Shown: in pieces, positions 25,189 to 38,472 of the stretch
Layout: each line of letters begins with the position of its first letter
How positions within the stretch are numbered: the first letter of the stretch is position 1
Source: Lingula anatina
Taxonomy: Eukaryota > Brachiopoda > Lingulata > Lingulida > Lingulidae
DNA: 64,000 bases
Reading direction: 5' to 3'
NCBI RefSeq assembly: GCF_001039355.2
Contig: NW_019775292.1
Coordinates: 368,331 to 432,330, forward strand
Notes under the pieces: generated by a model
Databases searched by the model: none
Seen by the model: the letters and a program-made list of their open reading frames with translations, nothing else
Told to the model about the DNA's origin: nothing
Translations under genes and position numbers: made by a program

Positions 25189-28100
25189 ACTGCAAGCTAT
25201 CACTAACAGCTAAACCGAGAACAGAACTACCCTGGAAGTGAAATTTTTAGAAATGCCGATAAAAAAATAAAATTTCGACGATGACAAGCATTTCCAATAG
25301 CGTTCCTCTCATTACTGGAGAGAGGTTGAGAAAAAAGATTTATATCACTTCTTTTGACAATGATTAAGGCCATAAAGGACCAGGGCATGTAATCACTATT
25401 TATGCTCTCCCTGCAAGACGCCGTATTTCGAAACATGATAAAATAGAACTAAATGGTCAACGAAATATGGAGACCTACTTTGAAAAATGATAAGTTCTTC
25501 AAAGAATCAATTAAAGCTCCGCGAGCTCAGTTTTAGATCCAGGGTTGCTACAGCATGTAAAAAAGTAATATGCTTAGAGCTTAGGCTGTGCGAAGGCGAT
25601 TTATAACCACTGGCTTTCAGAAAGAATTTTTTTGTAATTACTACCACTACTGTGTATATATTTTCGACTAATGCATGAAGAGTCAAAACGACAAAGCAAC
25701 TACTTGTTGCATACGAACTCTGAGTTACCCGTATTAAACTGATTTTAAAAATTTCATTTTGCTAGAAAATCTTTACATATATGAAGCTGAAACCACCGAT
25801 AAATCACGTTAAACATAAACCAGGGCACACACACACACACACACGTCTTGCAATTTCTGATAATACGAATTATTACCTTAGTAAATCCCAGATCCCTTCT
25901 TAAAAAACGTGCGCAACCTTGCGAGTCTCCTTTTGCAAGTAAGGGATTATCAGCTCGTTAGGGAGGTATTGACCACCTAATGTGGCGTAGTTAATAACGA
26001 TTGTTTTCTATGCCAGATTTTCATGCCCACTCAATAAATCAACCCCATGGAGAGCAGGGGTATTCAACTGAACAGCTGCGATACAATGGGACAGATAATA
26101 AAACTTGGCAAAGGCGATCCGATACCACTAGAGTATCGGTAAAAATATTGAGTAATAGGCCTATATCGAACATAACTAACAAATTTCAAGGACATTTTGT
26201 TTTTTAAAGACAATTACAGGTAATAAGAAAAACATCTTGACCAACCTTGAATTGAAGAGGACAATTTACAAATTACCCCTTAATTGGAGTTTTGATCAAT
26301 TTTTGTGTCACTGGTCACTGGTCCGGTCCACTTTGATATCTTTGCTCCCTTGACATGGGGGTGAGGGTTGGGCGGTGGGGTAGGGGTGGATTCGTTAAAG
26401 TGACTCACTTAAGTGACATACCGCGGTAAAAAGTTAGAATTTGTCTGTGTTTCAGAATACACGTTTCGTTTTGTGGTATTTTGTAGTCTTTTCTTCTTTC
26501 GTTTTGGATTGTCATTTTCGTTAGGGAATCAATAATTGGATTAGGGCTAGAGCTTTTTGTATTTTTGAATTTAGCGATCCCAGGTTACTCTCTGTCAGAA
26601 TCCAGCTGAGGGAAGATAAATCGGGATCTCCATGCTTCAGTGCTACGTCACACGAATGTGCTACTATACTTTTTCTTTCTACATGATGTACCGGGCACCT
26701 CACGGACAACGAACCACTGAAAAAATGACTGATTAATACAGTGTGTTTATTCGAAGACGGTGTCCCCGGGTCCACACATTAATTGACAAATGACTGATTA
26801 TTAGTTAGCTTCATACGGTAAAATGCAAAAAGTTATTGAGGGCTATGATCGAGGTATTGAAATTTTCAGGATCGATTGATCGGAAATGGGCTATACAGTA
26901 CTTGGGTGGTGATAAAGAAGTTACGGGTTAATTAACAAATAACTTATAATTAATAATGAGGCGAATTAATTTACCCCTGTCGCTGATTAGTAAGCTTTAT
27001 AATAACTGATTGCTTAGGCCCTATAATGAGTACCGAGTTAATTAACTAATTCATAAATGTTTAATAAGAATTGGTTGCCTTTGCAGCGGTAAAGAAACGA
27101 ATGGCCGGTTATTTAAAAGTAATTTTCAGTTACAAATGAAATAAATTTAAAAATCGAATCCAAATGCATGGGACGGGTCGAGCAATGTTTCGAGGGTGGA
27201 AGAAAATTACCCCCCCCCCCCTACAGTATTATAAATAAAAAGGTCATGTTGACGGGTAAATGCAGAGTGCCTTTATACACTCATTCTCGATATGAAGGTC
27301 CATTTAACTTTTTAAAATATTACTATTTTATTAAAAGTAAGCGAGCAGAAGAATTGCTTGTCCAAGTGGAAGTTTACTAACATCAGTCTAGCAACTGAGA
27401 AAATAAAATTTAAAAAATGATTAGGCCTACTTCATTTATCTGTTCTCACACAAAAAACATAAACGGACTTGATTTTCAACCTTCGCTACTGTGGCTTGCA
27501 GCACCATCTTACATTCTCTAATCGATCTCGTTTATTTTACTTAAAGCAGAAAAATTGTAACTTGTCAGGAAGCGAGTATGATGTCTTACGCCCCAGAAAA
27601 TGTCTAGAATGTTTATTCATAAATAACTCAATAAAAAGGCGTTTACTTTTAACAAGGTCGCCGGCTTGTTATAAAATTTTTAAAAACTCGGAGCATAATT
27701 TTTGTTACTATTGATAATATGCAAATATTATCCAAATGGGTTATAATTTTTAAAACTTTCGTTACTAAAACAGCTGAAACCTTCGAAATACAACAATAAC
27801 AAAAACAGAAAAATCATGGATTAAAAAAATTACACAAAAATCTGGATTTATCATTCTCTGGCATCAGAGAATAGGAAAAAGTAGAATTCACGAATAAATT
27901 TTAAACTTCATTTTCACTTTTCTGTTTTCCTGAAAAGGAGCTATGAAATGAGAATTAGTGAATTTATTAATAGGTGTTACAAGCCTCCTTGCTGTCGCTG
28001 GTCGCTGGACTTCACCAATGGCCTGCAAGATGCAAAGTCGTACTAGTAAAATAAAATTCTTGAATTTAATACTAAGTTTAACCTTCCATTGGAGCTTAAA

Positions 28101-28293
28101 TCTTTCAAATCAGCATTCATTGCATTCATTGGCTATTCATTTTAAGCATTTTTAAAGCATTTTTGGAATTTCTAAAAAATATTATATCTAATTAAGTTTT
28201 GTCAGTATACGCGCGTTTGAGCAGATTGCAGCAAATAAATAGACTACACACGCGGTGCCTCGCGAATTAGGCTTAGAAAGAAATACTATTTTC
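25189..28293. other. Intergenic region without recognised genes
   Basis: AT-rich DNA with a (CA)n run near 25826-25845 and a C-run near 27211. Nothing gene-like was recognised. It is the divergent spacer between the small minus-strand gene and the DUS4L-like gene and should hold both promoters. Confidence 0.55.
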
Positions 28294-31200
28294 ATGTTCC
28301 AGATGGCTTTTGGAGATTCACAGGAAAGTGGAGAGGTAGTAGAAAAAGAGGATAAATCCGATATGTCGTGGATGAAACCTTTGGCTCTATTTTCTGAAAA
28401 GAAACTTGTAAATTTATGTGCACCGATGGTTCGGTATTCAAAGTAAGTCAATTAAGAACTGCACGTTGTAAGTTGTATTACTTCAGTCAGATTTAAAGTG
28501 ATTGTGATTTACCTCTTACCTCAGTATTTTACGTCCGGTTAAGAAATGGTGTTTAAGTTTCTTGAGTTTTGCACGTTTAACAGTTTTAATGACAGCTAGA
28601 CTTTAAAAAATGAATGAAATATGATTGACATCAATTTATTATTTTTTCGGTACTTTTGTAGTATACCCCCCCACCCTGTAACTTCCTGAAACTTTCATTT
28701 TTCAAACATTTTTTTACATTGTCTTTTTCACCTATGTCAAAGCTGTTGAAATAAAATGTTTTTGTAATTACCTGTGGTCTTTTTATTAGTTTTAATCACG
28801 TTTAATCCACCCCATTGAAATACAATGTGAAAATTTACAATGTACCCGCAGTCAATAACTTGCCGCGTTTTAGTTGGCTAACTCAACCTTATTTTATGTG
28901 AACATAGGATTGATACATTGTATACTTGGACTTCCTCTGTGAAATTATTATGAGCTACTTGTTCACATAAAATTACCTTAGAGTTAGCCAACGAAAACGC
29001 GGCAAGTTATTGACTGCGGGTGTAAATTGAAGATTCTAACATTGTATTTCAATGGACTGGCTTAAACGTAATTAAAACCAATAAAAAGTCCACAGGTAGT
29101 TACAAAAGCATTTTATTTCAACAGCTTTGACATAGATGAACAAGAAAATGTAAAAAACTGTTTGAAAAGTGAAAGTTACAGAAAGTTACAGGGTGGGGGG
29201 GTATACTACAAAAGTACCATTTTTTCTGGGGAGGGGGAGGGTTCAGTTCTTATCATTATTTCCTTGCTTTTACCTGAAAACATAGGTAATAATTAATTGC
29301 ACTTAGAGATATTAATGAAATATAAAACCATGTAAATATACGTTGGAACTAAGTATTTGGTCATTTTTCTTTAAAATTCTACATAAGAATTTTAAAAAGA
29401 GATTATTATTATTTTATTACTGGTGTTTAAACTTCCAGATTGCCATTTAGGACATTAGTCAGAAAGTACCAGTGTGACATAGCATACACACCTATGATAG
29501 TGTCCAACTGCTTTGTATGCTCACAGAAAGCCAGAGATAGTGATTTTGCCACATGCAAGGGTAAGGTTTGAAAACGGGTGTCATCATTGCAGCTTTTGAT
29601 GGTCACCCAGTGATGTACATTATTAAAAATAATATCAGCTTCCTATCACACTGATGGAAATTAACTGACAGCTTCTATCAGTTGACATCTTTAATGGTCC
29701 TTAGTACTTTATGTTGTTATGTTGTGGAACCCCTATGTTACAAGCATGATTTTTGGTTCTTGGTTCTACACAACTTGTGGTGTAGGAGAAAACACCAGTA
29801 ATTAAAAAATGATCTGAATAGTATTCTCTTTCTATATAATATTGTTTTTGAATGTATTTTAAATCCTTAAATGCAGTTTTATATAATTGATGATATATAA
29901 AAAAATATTTCTGTTTTTGATTTCTTAAATGATAAATGCTTAATTGAATTTAATCATGTTCTTGTAAATTTTGAAAATATAATGAAAAATGTATATTAAG
30001 ACTTTATTACTTAATTGCTTTATTTTACCATGAAGGTGACAGACCTTTGATAACTCAGTTTGCTGCTAGTAATGCCACAGACTTGGCAGATGCTGCAGAA
30101 ATAGTGGCAAAGTAAGTAATGGAAGTAATGGATTTATTGCAGCTCTACATAACATTTCAAATATGCAGTGTATGTGTGTGCAACTGTGTGTGTGTGCGTG
30201 AGGGAGAACTTTTTAACTGTATTTAAATATTATGTATCATAATGTTGCTCAGATGATCGATAAGATATGTAGAAGAATTTACAATTCTGTTCCTTATTTT
30301 GCCAGATAAAAAAAGATCAAAATGAAATATGAGATGCATTGTTTATTTATTACATGCACGAATAATTTAGATAGGATGAAGCTAATCAGTAAACTTTTGA
30401 TTGTTTTATTCTAGTTACTCTGATGGAGTGGATTTAAATTGCGGTTGTCCTCAACGGTTCGTTAATTAATGCCAAACTATTCATCATATCAATGAACTGC
30501 TTTTAATACATTTAAGAACTTAATTTGTTTTAATTTCATTTAATAGACATGAGTGATTTTACCATCACAGACCAATAAAAAATAAAACATCTTAAACTTT
30601 AAAAATATGGCACCTGTAGGTAAATGAGATTATGTTACACCCAGTGAGCAAAAGTGATGGAAGTTAATTGGAGATTTTATTTCTTATTTCCTCCCTCTCA
30701 GCTGGGCTATACAGGAGGGCTATGGGGCATGTTTAATTAAGAAGCCAGAGTTAGTCAAAGACATGGTGACACAGGTCAGGAACAGAGTCTCCGTAGACGA
30801 GAACTTCACAGTGTCTATCAAGATCAGAATTCACAAAGACTTGAGGTAGGGGAAGTATTCAAGGAAAGATATACCCCTTCCCCACAACTTCCCATGTGCA
30901 CCACCACCTTGGATGATTTCCATACTTTTAAAATTCAAGTTGAGAAAGTTACAGAATTTTGTATAAGATATTCAGAAACTAGGAATTGCAAGGAGATGAG
31001 AGAGTATTCTACTGTATTGAGAATCCACTTTGCATTTTTGCTAGAATTGATGTGATTTAAGCTCTTTGATAGTGTGAAGGTCATGTAAATATTTGTGTAT
31101 CTGTAATGAAGTGTGTGTAAAATTTGGCAAACATTTCAATTCAGGACAATTCTTATATTATTTCTTCATCTGTATGAAAGAATTGATCCTTGTCAAAAAA

Positions 31201-34177
31201 GGTTTGCCTTTCTTAAAATGCAATTCATGGTGACATAGGTGGTTGAATGACAAAGTTGATGCCTCTTTCATTTTGATAAATTTGGTATCTCTTTCATTTT
31301 AGAGAAACAGTAGATCTTTGTCAGAAAGCAGAGAAGGCTGGTGTTTCTTGGATTGCTGTCCATGGTCGCACAGTGGACCAGAGGTGTGAACCGGTCAATG
31401 TGGAAGCCTTGCGACTAGTGAAAGACTCTTTAACTGTGCCTGTGATTGCTAATGGTGACATAAGGAGTGTGGAAGATGCAAAGAGAATACAAGAGGTGAC
31501 TGGTGTTGATGGTACGTCCTTATTGTATTTCTGTAAACCCAAACCCACATGCACTGGGTATATGAAGTTGCTAGATTCACCAGGGCCCTGCAACTTGAAA
31601 GCATTGCGCATTGCGATCGAGCGCAAGCTTCTCGATTTCATTACTCACCCCATATAATACACTGTAGCCTCTATGTGATATCACTATTTGCAATGCGCGA
31701 TGCTTTCGAGTTACGGGGCCCAGGTTTGCTAAATGCTATGGTTCTTAATGACTGAAAAAATTGGAAAACATATAAATGAAAAGCTAACATTTATATGAGT
31801 TAGCTTAAAAGGTAGAAAAAAGAATTATTTTCACCATTCATTGACCGTTAAAATTTTAAAATTTTGTCTGAATTGGTTAATTAGCTAGAATGACCTTCTC
31901 TGGCTGCATTCAGAACAGCAGACTAACTAGTCCACAGATCAAATATGGCTACCCATGTCAAAAGCTTGCTGTCTAATCCCCTATGCTGAAAAGATACCCC
32001 GCAGGGATTACGCAGCAAGCATTCAAGAGGGTCAACCATATTGGATTCGTGGACTAGTTAGTCTGCTTTTGTGAATGCGGCCTCTGATTTTAACCTGAAC
32101 CAGACCACTTGCAGAATTTCTCCTGTTTTATCTTTAGGTGTAATGGCAGCCAGAGGTATATTACAGAATCCAGCAATGTATGCAGGATATGATGCCACAC
32201 CAGTACAATGTGTCAGAGATTGGGTGAGTCTAAGTTGGATTTAGAATTTCCTTTAGTAAGGAGGTCTTGCAAATGTCTAACAATGAATATGCGCTATAAG
32301 AATATTCGCATTTCATAGCCATAGTTTTGCAAGCTGCAATTGGTGGACAAATATGAAGTTAACAGAGGTGGGTTACTGCCAAATGTAAAATAGTGTTCAG
32401 GGTGTTAAAAAAATCTTGCTCAGTTCAAAATGGTGAAAAATGTTGTCCAGGGTGATGAAAAAATCTTGCTCAGTTCAAAATGATTTTATCGCCATTTACA
32501 TTTTAAATAATTGGCTGTGAAAACAATCAAATGAACAATTGAGTGTTTATCTAACATGAAATCGTGATTAAACATCCATGTATTAATATGAATGAACTCA
32601 ATTTGTACATTAATTTTTTGATGACTATGTAAAACGAAGTAATGATAAGTATAAAATGATGACATACTTCACATTTCATACTTTGTATTCATACTTAAGC
32701 AAACCTCTTTTAAATCAAGAATTCTTCCATTATATGAAGATCTGGCTTTATCTTGGTTCTGATTTTAATTATATTACCAATTTTACAGTTTATGAATGCT
32801 TCAGTATTTCTTCCTTTCAAAAATATAGTGATAAACATGGTGCTTAAACTTCTACATTGGCAGGAATATATTATACTATAAGATGAACTAAATACACCAT
32901 AATAAAAATTTATAGATATAATAAAATTTTCAAATTTTCTTCTTTTTAAATAGTTTTCCATTCTATTAATAGATGGATTTCATACTTTGTATTTATTCTT
33001 GGGCAATTTGCAAAAACTCTCCTAAATCGAGAATTCTTTAGCATTCTTCCATAATACCAAGAACTGACTTTATCTTGGTCCTGATTTTAATAATATTACC
33101 TCTCAGTTTAACAGTTTTTATTAATGTTTCAGTATTTCTTCCTTTCAAAGATATAGTGATGAACATGGTGCTTAAATTTCTGCATTTGCATGAAAATATT
33201 AAACTATTATAAGAGGAACTTCACTACAGTAAAATTATATATATATATAACAAAATTTTAAAAAAAATTCTCTCATTCTATTAATAAATGGATCATTGTA
33301 TGGCATAGGTCAGACATGCTGAAAACTTTTCAGAATGGTCGGACATTTAGACTGGCAGTAATGAAAAATTTGCCAGACCGAATGGATTTTTGTCGGACCG
33401 AAAATCACTCTATATGTGTGAGACAGATACTACCAGTACGATTAGGTAGCTTACTTTGTATTTGAATGTGATAGTTTTGAAATGGAAGGGAAAAACGCTT
33501 TGGGTTTTATATAATTTTATTAGTGAAGTATGTCAAAAGATGACTGTAAATTCAAATGCGGTTCTTAAAACTCTTGTCGGTCCTTTGGACCGACCAAGTC
33601 CAATTTTCTACTGGTCCAGACAAATTTTCCCAGGCACGACTGATCGGACCGACAGTTTCAGCATGTCTGCATAGGTGACTACATGTATGAATAAATGAAA
33701 TGAAAATGCAGAGTTTATAAAATGCAGGTTTATAAAATTGGTGGTTTCCTTGACATAGGTCAATCATCAGTGATGTCATTTGCTGCACTTTTTTTTTTTT
33801 TTTTGCTATTTTACTCTATAGTACCCTTCAGTGTGAAATGAAATAGGCTGTAATTAAAAGGTGATATTAGACAGTTATGCTTATATTACATATAATACTT
33901 GCATCACTAACATGACTCAGATAGTCATTTTTTTTTGTGGAATGAGCCATATAAACTGGAGTTGAAAACAGCATTGTAATGGCTTTTTTATTCAATTGTT
34001 TTCTTATTTCAGTTGGATATAGCATTATCGCAAGGTTTATCCTTCACAACCTTTCACCATCATCTGATGTACATGCTGGAGAAAGTCATGTCAAGGTCAG
34101 AAAGACGATTGTTCAATTCCTTGTCCAGCATAACTGCAGTCCTGGATTATCTAAGGGAATATTATGGGATAGGATGA
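28294..34177 (+). CDS. DUS4L: tRNA-dihydrouridine synthase 4-like (DUS4L), complete
   Basis: FMN-dependent enzyme that reduces uridine to dihydrouridine in the tRNA D-loop. Exons: 28294-28442, 29439-29560, 30036-30111, 30415-30456, 30702-30845, 31303-31511, 32138-32223, 34013-34177. They total 993 nt, 330 residues (human 317), with consistent phases. Family blocks: LCAPMVRYSKLPFRTLVRKY at the N-terminus of the barrel; DGVDLNCGCPQRWAIQEGYG with the catalytic Cys loop (CGCPQ); TVSIKIRIHKDLR; AVHGRTVDQR; IANGDIRSVEDA; and GVMAARGILQNPAMYAGYD. ATG 28294 was chosen, but 28303 (MAFGDS) is equally possible. The fourth exon's donor is the weak gttcgt. Introns carry several inverted-repeat elements. 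Confidence 0.95.
28649..29218. mobile_element. 570-bp foldback element with 8-bp target duplication in DUS4L intron 1
   Basis: The ends read 'ggtacttttgtagtatacc' and the exact reverse complement. Pairing continues for roughly 250 bp per arm with mismatches (for example the 'gttattgactgcggg' and 'ttgccgcgtttt' words) around a short central loop near 28910-28955. The 8-bp direct repeat ATTTTTTC flanks it (28641-28648 and 29219-29226), as expected for hAT-like insertion. No coding capacity. Confidence 0.9.
31901..32082. mobile_element. Small inverted-repeat element in DUS4L intron 6
   Basis: Left arm 'tggctgcattcagaacagca' with 'gactaactagtccac'; right arm 'gtggactagttagtc' with 'tgtgaatgcggcc'. 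The arms are about 48 bp and diverged. It lies in the intron between exons 31303-31511 and 32138-32223. Confidence 0.7.
32665..33290. repeat. Diverged tandem duplication (~310-bp unit, two copies) in DUS4L intron 7
   Basis: Copy 1 (about 32665-32970) and copy 2 (about 32977-33290) share ordered words: 'catttcatactttgtatt' or 'atttcatactttgtattt', 'gaattctt', 'gactttatcttgg' or 'ggctttatcttgg', 'cagtatttcttcctttcaaa', 'gataaacatggtgcttaaa' or 'gatgaacatggtgcttaaa'. It is non-coding. Confidence 0.7.
33311..33669. mobile_element. hAT-like non-autonomous element with CATAGGT target duplication
   Basis: Terminal inverted repeats CAGACATGCTGAAA at the left and the exact reverse complement at the right. 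It is flanked by CATAGGT at 33304-33310 and 33670-33676; the duplication is 8 bp if the shared G is counted. About 359 bp with internal 'ggtcggac' and 'tcggaccga' words, and no transposase. Confidence 0.8.
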
Positions 34178-35965
34178 TACTTAAATGCTGGTGCAACATA
34201 GGTCTTAGGATATAATTAAGCAATGTGAAGGTGGTAAAAAAACAGTGCCGAAACATGGCTAAACTGCTGACGTTGGAGTATTGGAGATTCCTTTACTTGG
34301 CAGAATATATGATGGGCATTCTTGGATTGGATGAAGTTTTTGGCACATACATTGGACCAAGGAATGAACAGTATTTGATAATACTGAGTTTAATGATCAG
34401 AAAAACCTACAACTGATGTAAATTGAGTAGTTGGGAAAAAGTGCAGTTTAGTTACAGTAACAGGTACACCATAAGAGTTTCTTAAAGTCAGTATGACAAA
34501 TTTAAAAAAAAATTAAGTAAGGTGTGATGTGTCCTTGCATCACGGCTGTTACTACCAGTGGTAACGGAAGTCTTCTGGATTTATCCATTAAGTCTGACTA
34601 TTTGGGATTTGTGTTTATGCCCCCTTTGGCGTTTGTATTTTGTTTTCAGGATTTTCTTAAAAGGTCCATTTTCATCCCTGAGTTGAGCTGGACAATTGTG
34701 GGGAAAATTAGGGTGGTGGTATGGAGGGTGGCTCTGTTTAGGTGACTCTCTTACAACATAGCCAAGCTATTAATTTACTGTATTTAATAAAAAGGACCTG
34801 GCTCAGTTGCACATAACCTACTACTCTGCTCCTGTTATCCTGTCTGAAGAGAGTGGCAAAGTGATATTCACAGGATAAAGTAATGGAGGTGAAAAGACTT
34901 GAATTCAGTAAGCTTTGAAAAAAGATGGATTTTAAGCTAAATTTATGTGTACTCTGATTTGTAATGTTATTCCAAGGCACTGGACATTGACAAAAAAATC
35001 TAAGTTATCTTTTGATGAACAGATGTATGAGAAAGAGGGGGATGAAGCATAGCCACAAGTTGGGGCACAAGGAAAAAAGACGTTTCAGTTTTTCATTGAA
35101 ATATTAAAAACAGAAATTATTGTGACTTTTATTTCATTTTTGTAGGATATGCATGACCATTTCTTGTTACTTTAATAGTGTCTCCAACATAAAACTATTT
35201 GTGTCAGTCTGCAAAATTATAAAATGGTTTGTCAATAATAATGATATCATTTATAAAGATGAGACATTGTATTTCTTTCGATTTTTAAAGTTTAATTTAT
35301 ATTCCATACTTATGCATTTTTACAATAAACTTTCAGCTGACATTTTTAAAATTTTAAATCAAAGCTTTTGTAGAACTTGATTATGAAAGTCTGATTGACT
35401 AAAATCACAAATTGATAGAATTACATCAGGATAAATGATGTTTTGAAATGGATAATTGGTCCAGGTGTCTGTTGTTGGACCAATTATGAAGCGAGCATAG
35501 ATTCTATGTAACAGCATATAATGTAAATCACTACTACCAGTTTTAGAAAATCTGAATGCCAATTTATAATATAAATTATAAGATACACCAAATTAATTAT
35601 GCAGTCAATCAAAAGAAAAGCTTTGAAACTACCCCTTCTTCAAATTTCTGGTTGTAAAGACATATCTAAGTGTCCCTCCAGTTTGTAAAAGTCCATCAAA
35701 TGTAGTAATAAATGACATGCTACTACTTCATAGCATGATCTAGTTCAAATGAAATGACCTAGGGTTATATAAAGCACAGAAAGTAAGAAAATATCTCAAA
35801 TGACACCCTTTGGTGTATCTTTAAGTTATTTTATTTAAAGCTATATGGTGGCATTTGATCGGGTTTAGTGGCAGTGATTTGACATAACAACTTGCTTCAA
35901 ATGCATCTTTTATTCAGTATCTAGTGACATTTAGCCCCAGTACCAAGTTTACCTTATATAGTATA

Positions 35966-36062
35966 CTGAATATATATTATATTATATTATATTATATTAT
36001 ATTATATTATATTATATTATATTATATTATATTATATTATATTATATTATATTATATTATAT
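35966..36062. repeat. Pentanucleotide microsatellite (TATAT)n
   Basis: About 19 uninterrupted ATTAT/TATAT units. Confidence 0.95.
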
Positions 36063-36283
36063 ATAACGTAAGGAGGGGCAGACCTGCCTTGAACTATCTA
36101 ATGGCTTCTATATATAATGAACCTCACAATACTAATTATTTTTCATGGTGGAAGGTGCATTTACTTAACCCTGCCATACCTTTAAATTTTTCTAAATCCC
36201 AACTTATGAAGTAAACTAAGATCCCATATTTGATGAAGTTGTGATTGGGAACTGACCTCCAGTTACTGTGTTAGTTTTCTTAA

Positions 36284-36621
36284 AGGGATAATAACTCTTT
36301 GTATGAGATCTATATTTTACAATAAAAACATTGTGAATAACTCATAAAAATATAATATATTCTGTTTTACCACAAAAAACGGGAGTTATAGCTATTATTC
36401 TGATATCTGAGCTTGTCTTTAGACCACGTGACCTCCATTGATGGCTATACTCTGTTAAAATCTCTTAAGAGATTTTAACAAAAAATCAAACTTTTTAGAA
36501 AAAAAACAGGGACTAACTTTGAATGTAAAAATGGAGTCATTGTCCATTGGTAAGTATGGGAAAATTGTTGTTTACTCCAGGAAAATTCATTTTTTGGCCG
36601 AAACGAAGAGTTATTATCCCT
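36284..36621. mobile_element. TTAA-flanked inverted-repeat element
   Basis: Terminal inverted repeats AGGGATAATAACTCTT at the left and the exact reverse complement at the right. TTAA flanks both sides (36280-36283 and 36622-36625), the target preference of piggyBac-type elements. A 28-bp perfect palindrome (36453-36480, half-site TGTTAAAATCTCTT) lies near the middle. About 338 bp, with no transposase. Confidence 0.75.
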
Positions 36622-38306
36622 TTAATCTCCTTTTAAATACATAGGTAAATGGGTAAATGAAATGTAGAGCACCATAATTACAACAACAAATCTAACGTCA
36701 TGACTACTTCCCTAGACAATCTGCTTCCCTGTGTTAAACTATTTTGGTTGAATTTTAAGCTCATGTATACAGGACTTTTGTCAAATTCCAAGTTAATCCT
36801 AATACTGGAACATGTATTAATTTAATATGGGAGGGAGGGGCATGCATATGTGCACAAACAAAAGTAAACGTGCTTCAAGGTAGTGTGCACGCTACAACCA
36901 GGAAGTTGTTTTAAACTTCAAGTTATTTTGTTCAGTGCCGCTAACCCATTGTTGTTGCTGGTATTGTTATTTAAATGAATTCTACTGCATTATGAGATGG
37001 CTAAAGAAAAAATTGTTTGGAAAGGGTAGGATTTCAAAGCTGGGTGCTGGGGTGGTAGAATTCAACCACTTACGGGAGTTGGATTGCAAAAACGAGACAC
37101 CACATAGGTGAACTTACTTAACAGACTGATATACAGAAGACACTGGTGTCCGGAACTCAGACTTCTGAGTTTTACATGACATTGTATCCTATATATAATA
37201 GGGGGAAAAAGATGTCACTTTGGTGAAATCATCTTTATTCAGCTTACATGCAGAACACATTTTAGGTGAAGTGAAGTACACTTTTCACAGAAGAAGAGTT
37301 TGGATTTGTCTTTAATTACAAAGGTAAGAAGAAAAATAACTACTTAAGTAGCTTCAATTTTACTTCATTAAAATTTGCTGTGCATGAAGTACTATAGAAT
37401 TTGAGTTTGTAACCAGAGGGAATATCCATTAATTAAAAAAATATTTTGCTTAATAAGATTTTGGACTAAGAGTTTTGTTTAGCATAATGATATAATTTTA
37501 GTTATGTATATGAAAAAGATTTGTGCTCCTATGTCATGTTAGGTGTAACATAGGTAAAAAAGGCAAATGGTATTTCTTTGCTGTAGTTCGTTTCCCTTGA
37601 AAAGGGTTTCCTTTGATCAGACAACACTTATAAGTGGATAAACAAGTGCGACCAAGGTTAATTTGGAAGAAATCTGTTTTTTTCACCTAATTTTTTCAAT
37701 GGAAAAATGCAGTGATGAGGATACTTTTTAAAAAGGCCCCAAGAAGACCTAAGGGCTGATCAGTATAAAGTTATCCTGTGAAATTATCATACTTAATGAA
37801 ATATGGGGTAAATGGTATTTTCTCCAACTAACCAATCTTTGATCCTCTTTTTATGACACTAGCCATAACTTTGTAACAATCTAGTGAAGTGGAGTTTTTC
37901 AAATGTATTCAAGATTAATCTTAAAGTTTATAAACACTTATTTTTTATTGAAAAGGACCACCTTTTATTGAATTTATAAAAGGACAAGGAATGCTTTTTT
38001 TATCATTTTTAACAGATAATTAAATTCCATGATTTAATGTCACCAAAAAAAATCTAATTTATGATCTCCTTATGAACCTCACCACCTGTCAACACATTTT
38101 GAAAGTTTTGAATCTTGAGCAACCCAGAAGTCAGTGCTCAAAGTGATGGCAGAAACTGAATTGGTTGGTTAGCCAGAGAAAAAAATGCAAATTTCACCAG
38201 GAAAATTTGATAGGTATGATTTTTGTCTTGGGAAAATGTTTTGCTGGGCACCTTTAACTAAATGAAAAATTTATCAGATGATCATCCGTTTGTATTTCAG
38301 GATTTT

Positions 38307-38472
38307 CACTCAGTATTATGCCCATAATGACATTCCAAATAAAGCAGATAGAAAAGTGTCTCATTCAGAAAAACTTGAGCATTTGACAGATATGTTCTCA
38401 TCAGGATTATTGCCTGGAAAAAGTTCCATGGATACCTTGGTGTTATGTGAAAAAATTTCTGACAATTTTTGA
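38307..38472 (+). other. Weak exon candidate (unknown)
   Basis: After an acceptor (gtatttcag at 38298-38306 or so) an open stretch reads IFTQYYAHNDIPNKADRK, then SEKLEHLTDMFSSGLLPGKS, then EKISDNF and a stop. The composition is protein-like, but no partner exons or family were recognised. A second possible piece at 38532-38600 (RHCNNFKVGRRLEE) is weaker. It could be the last exon of a small gene or a decayed retrocopy. Confidence 0.25.
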
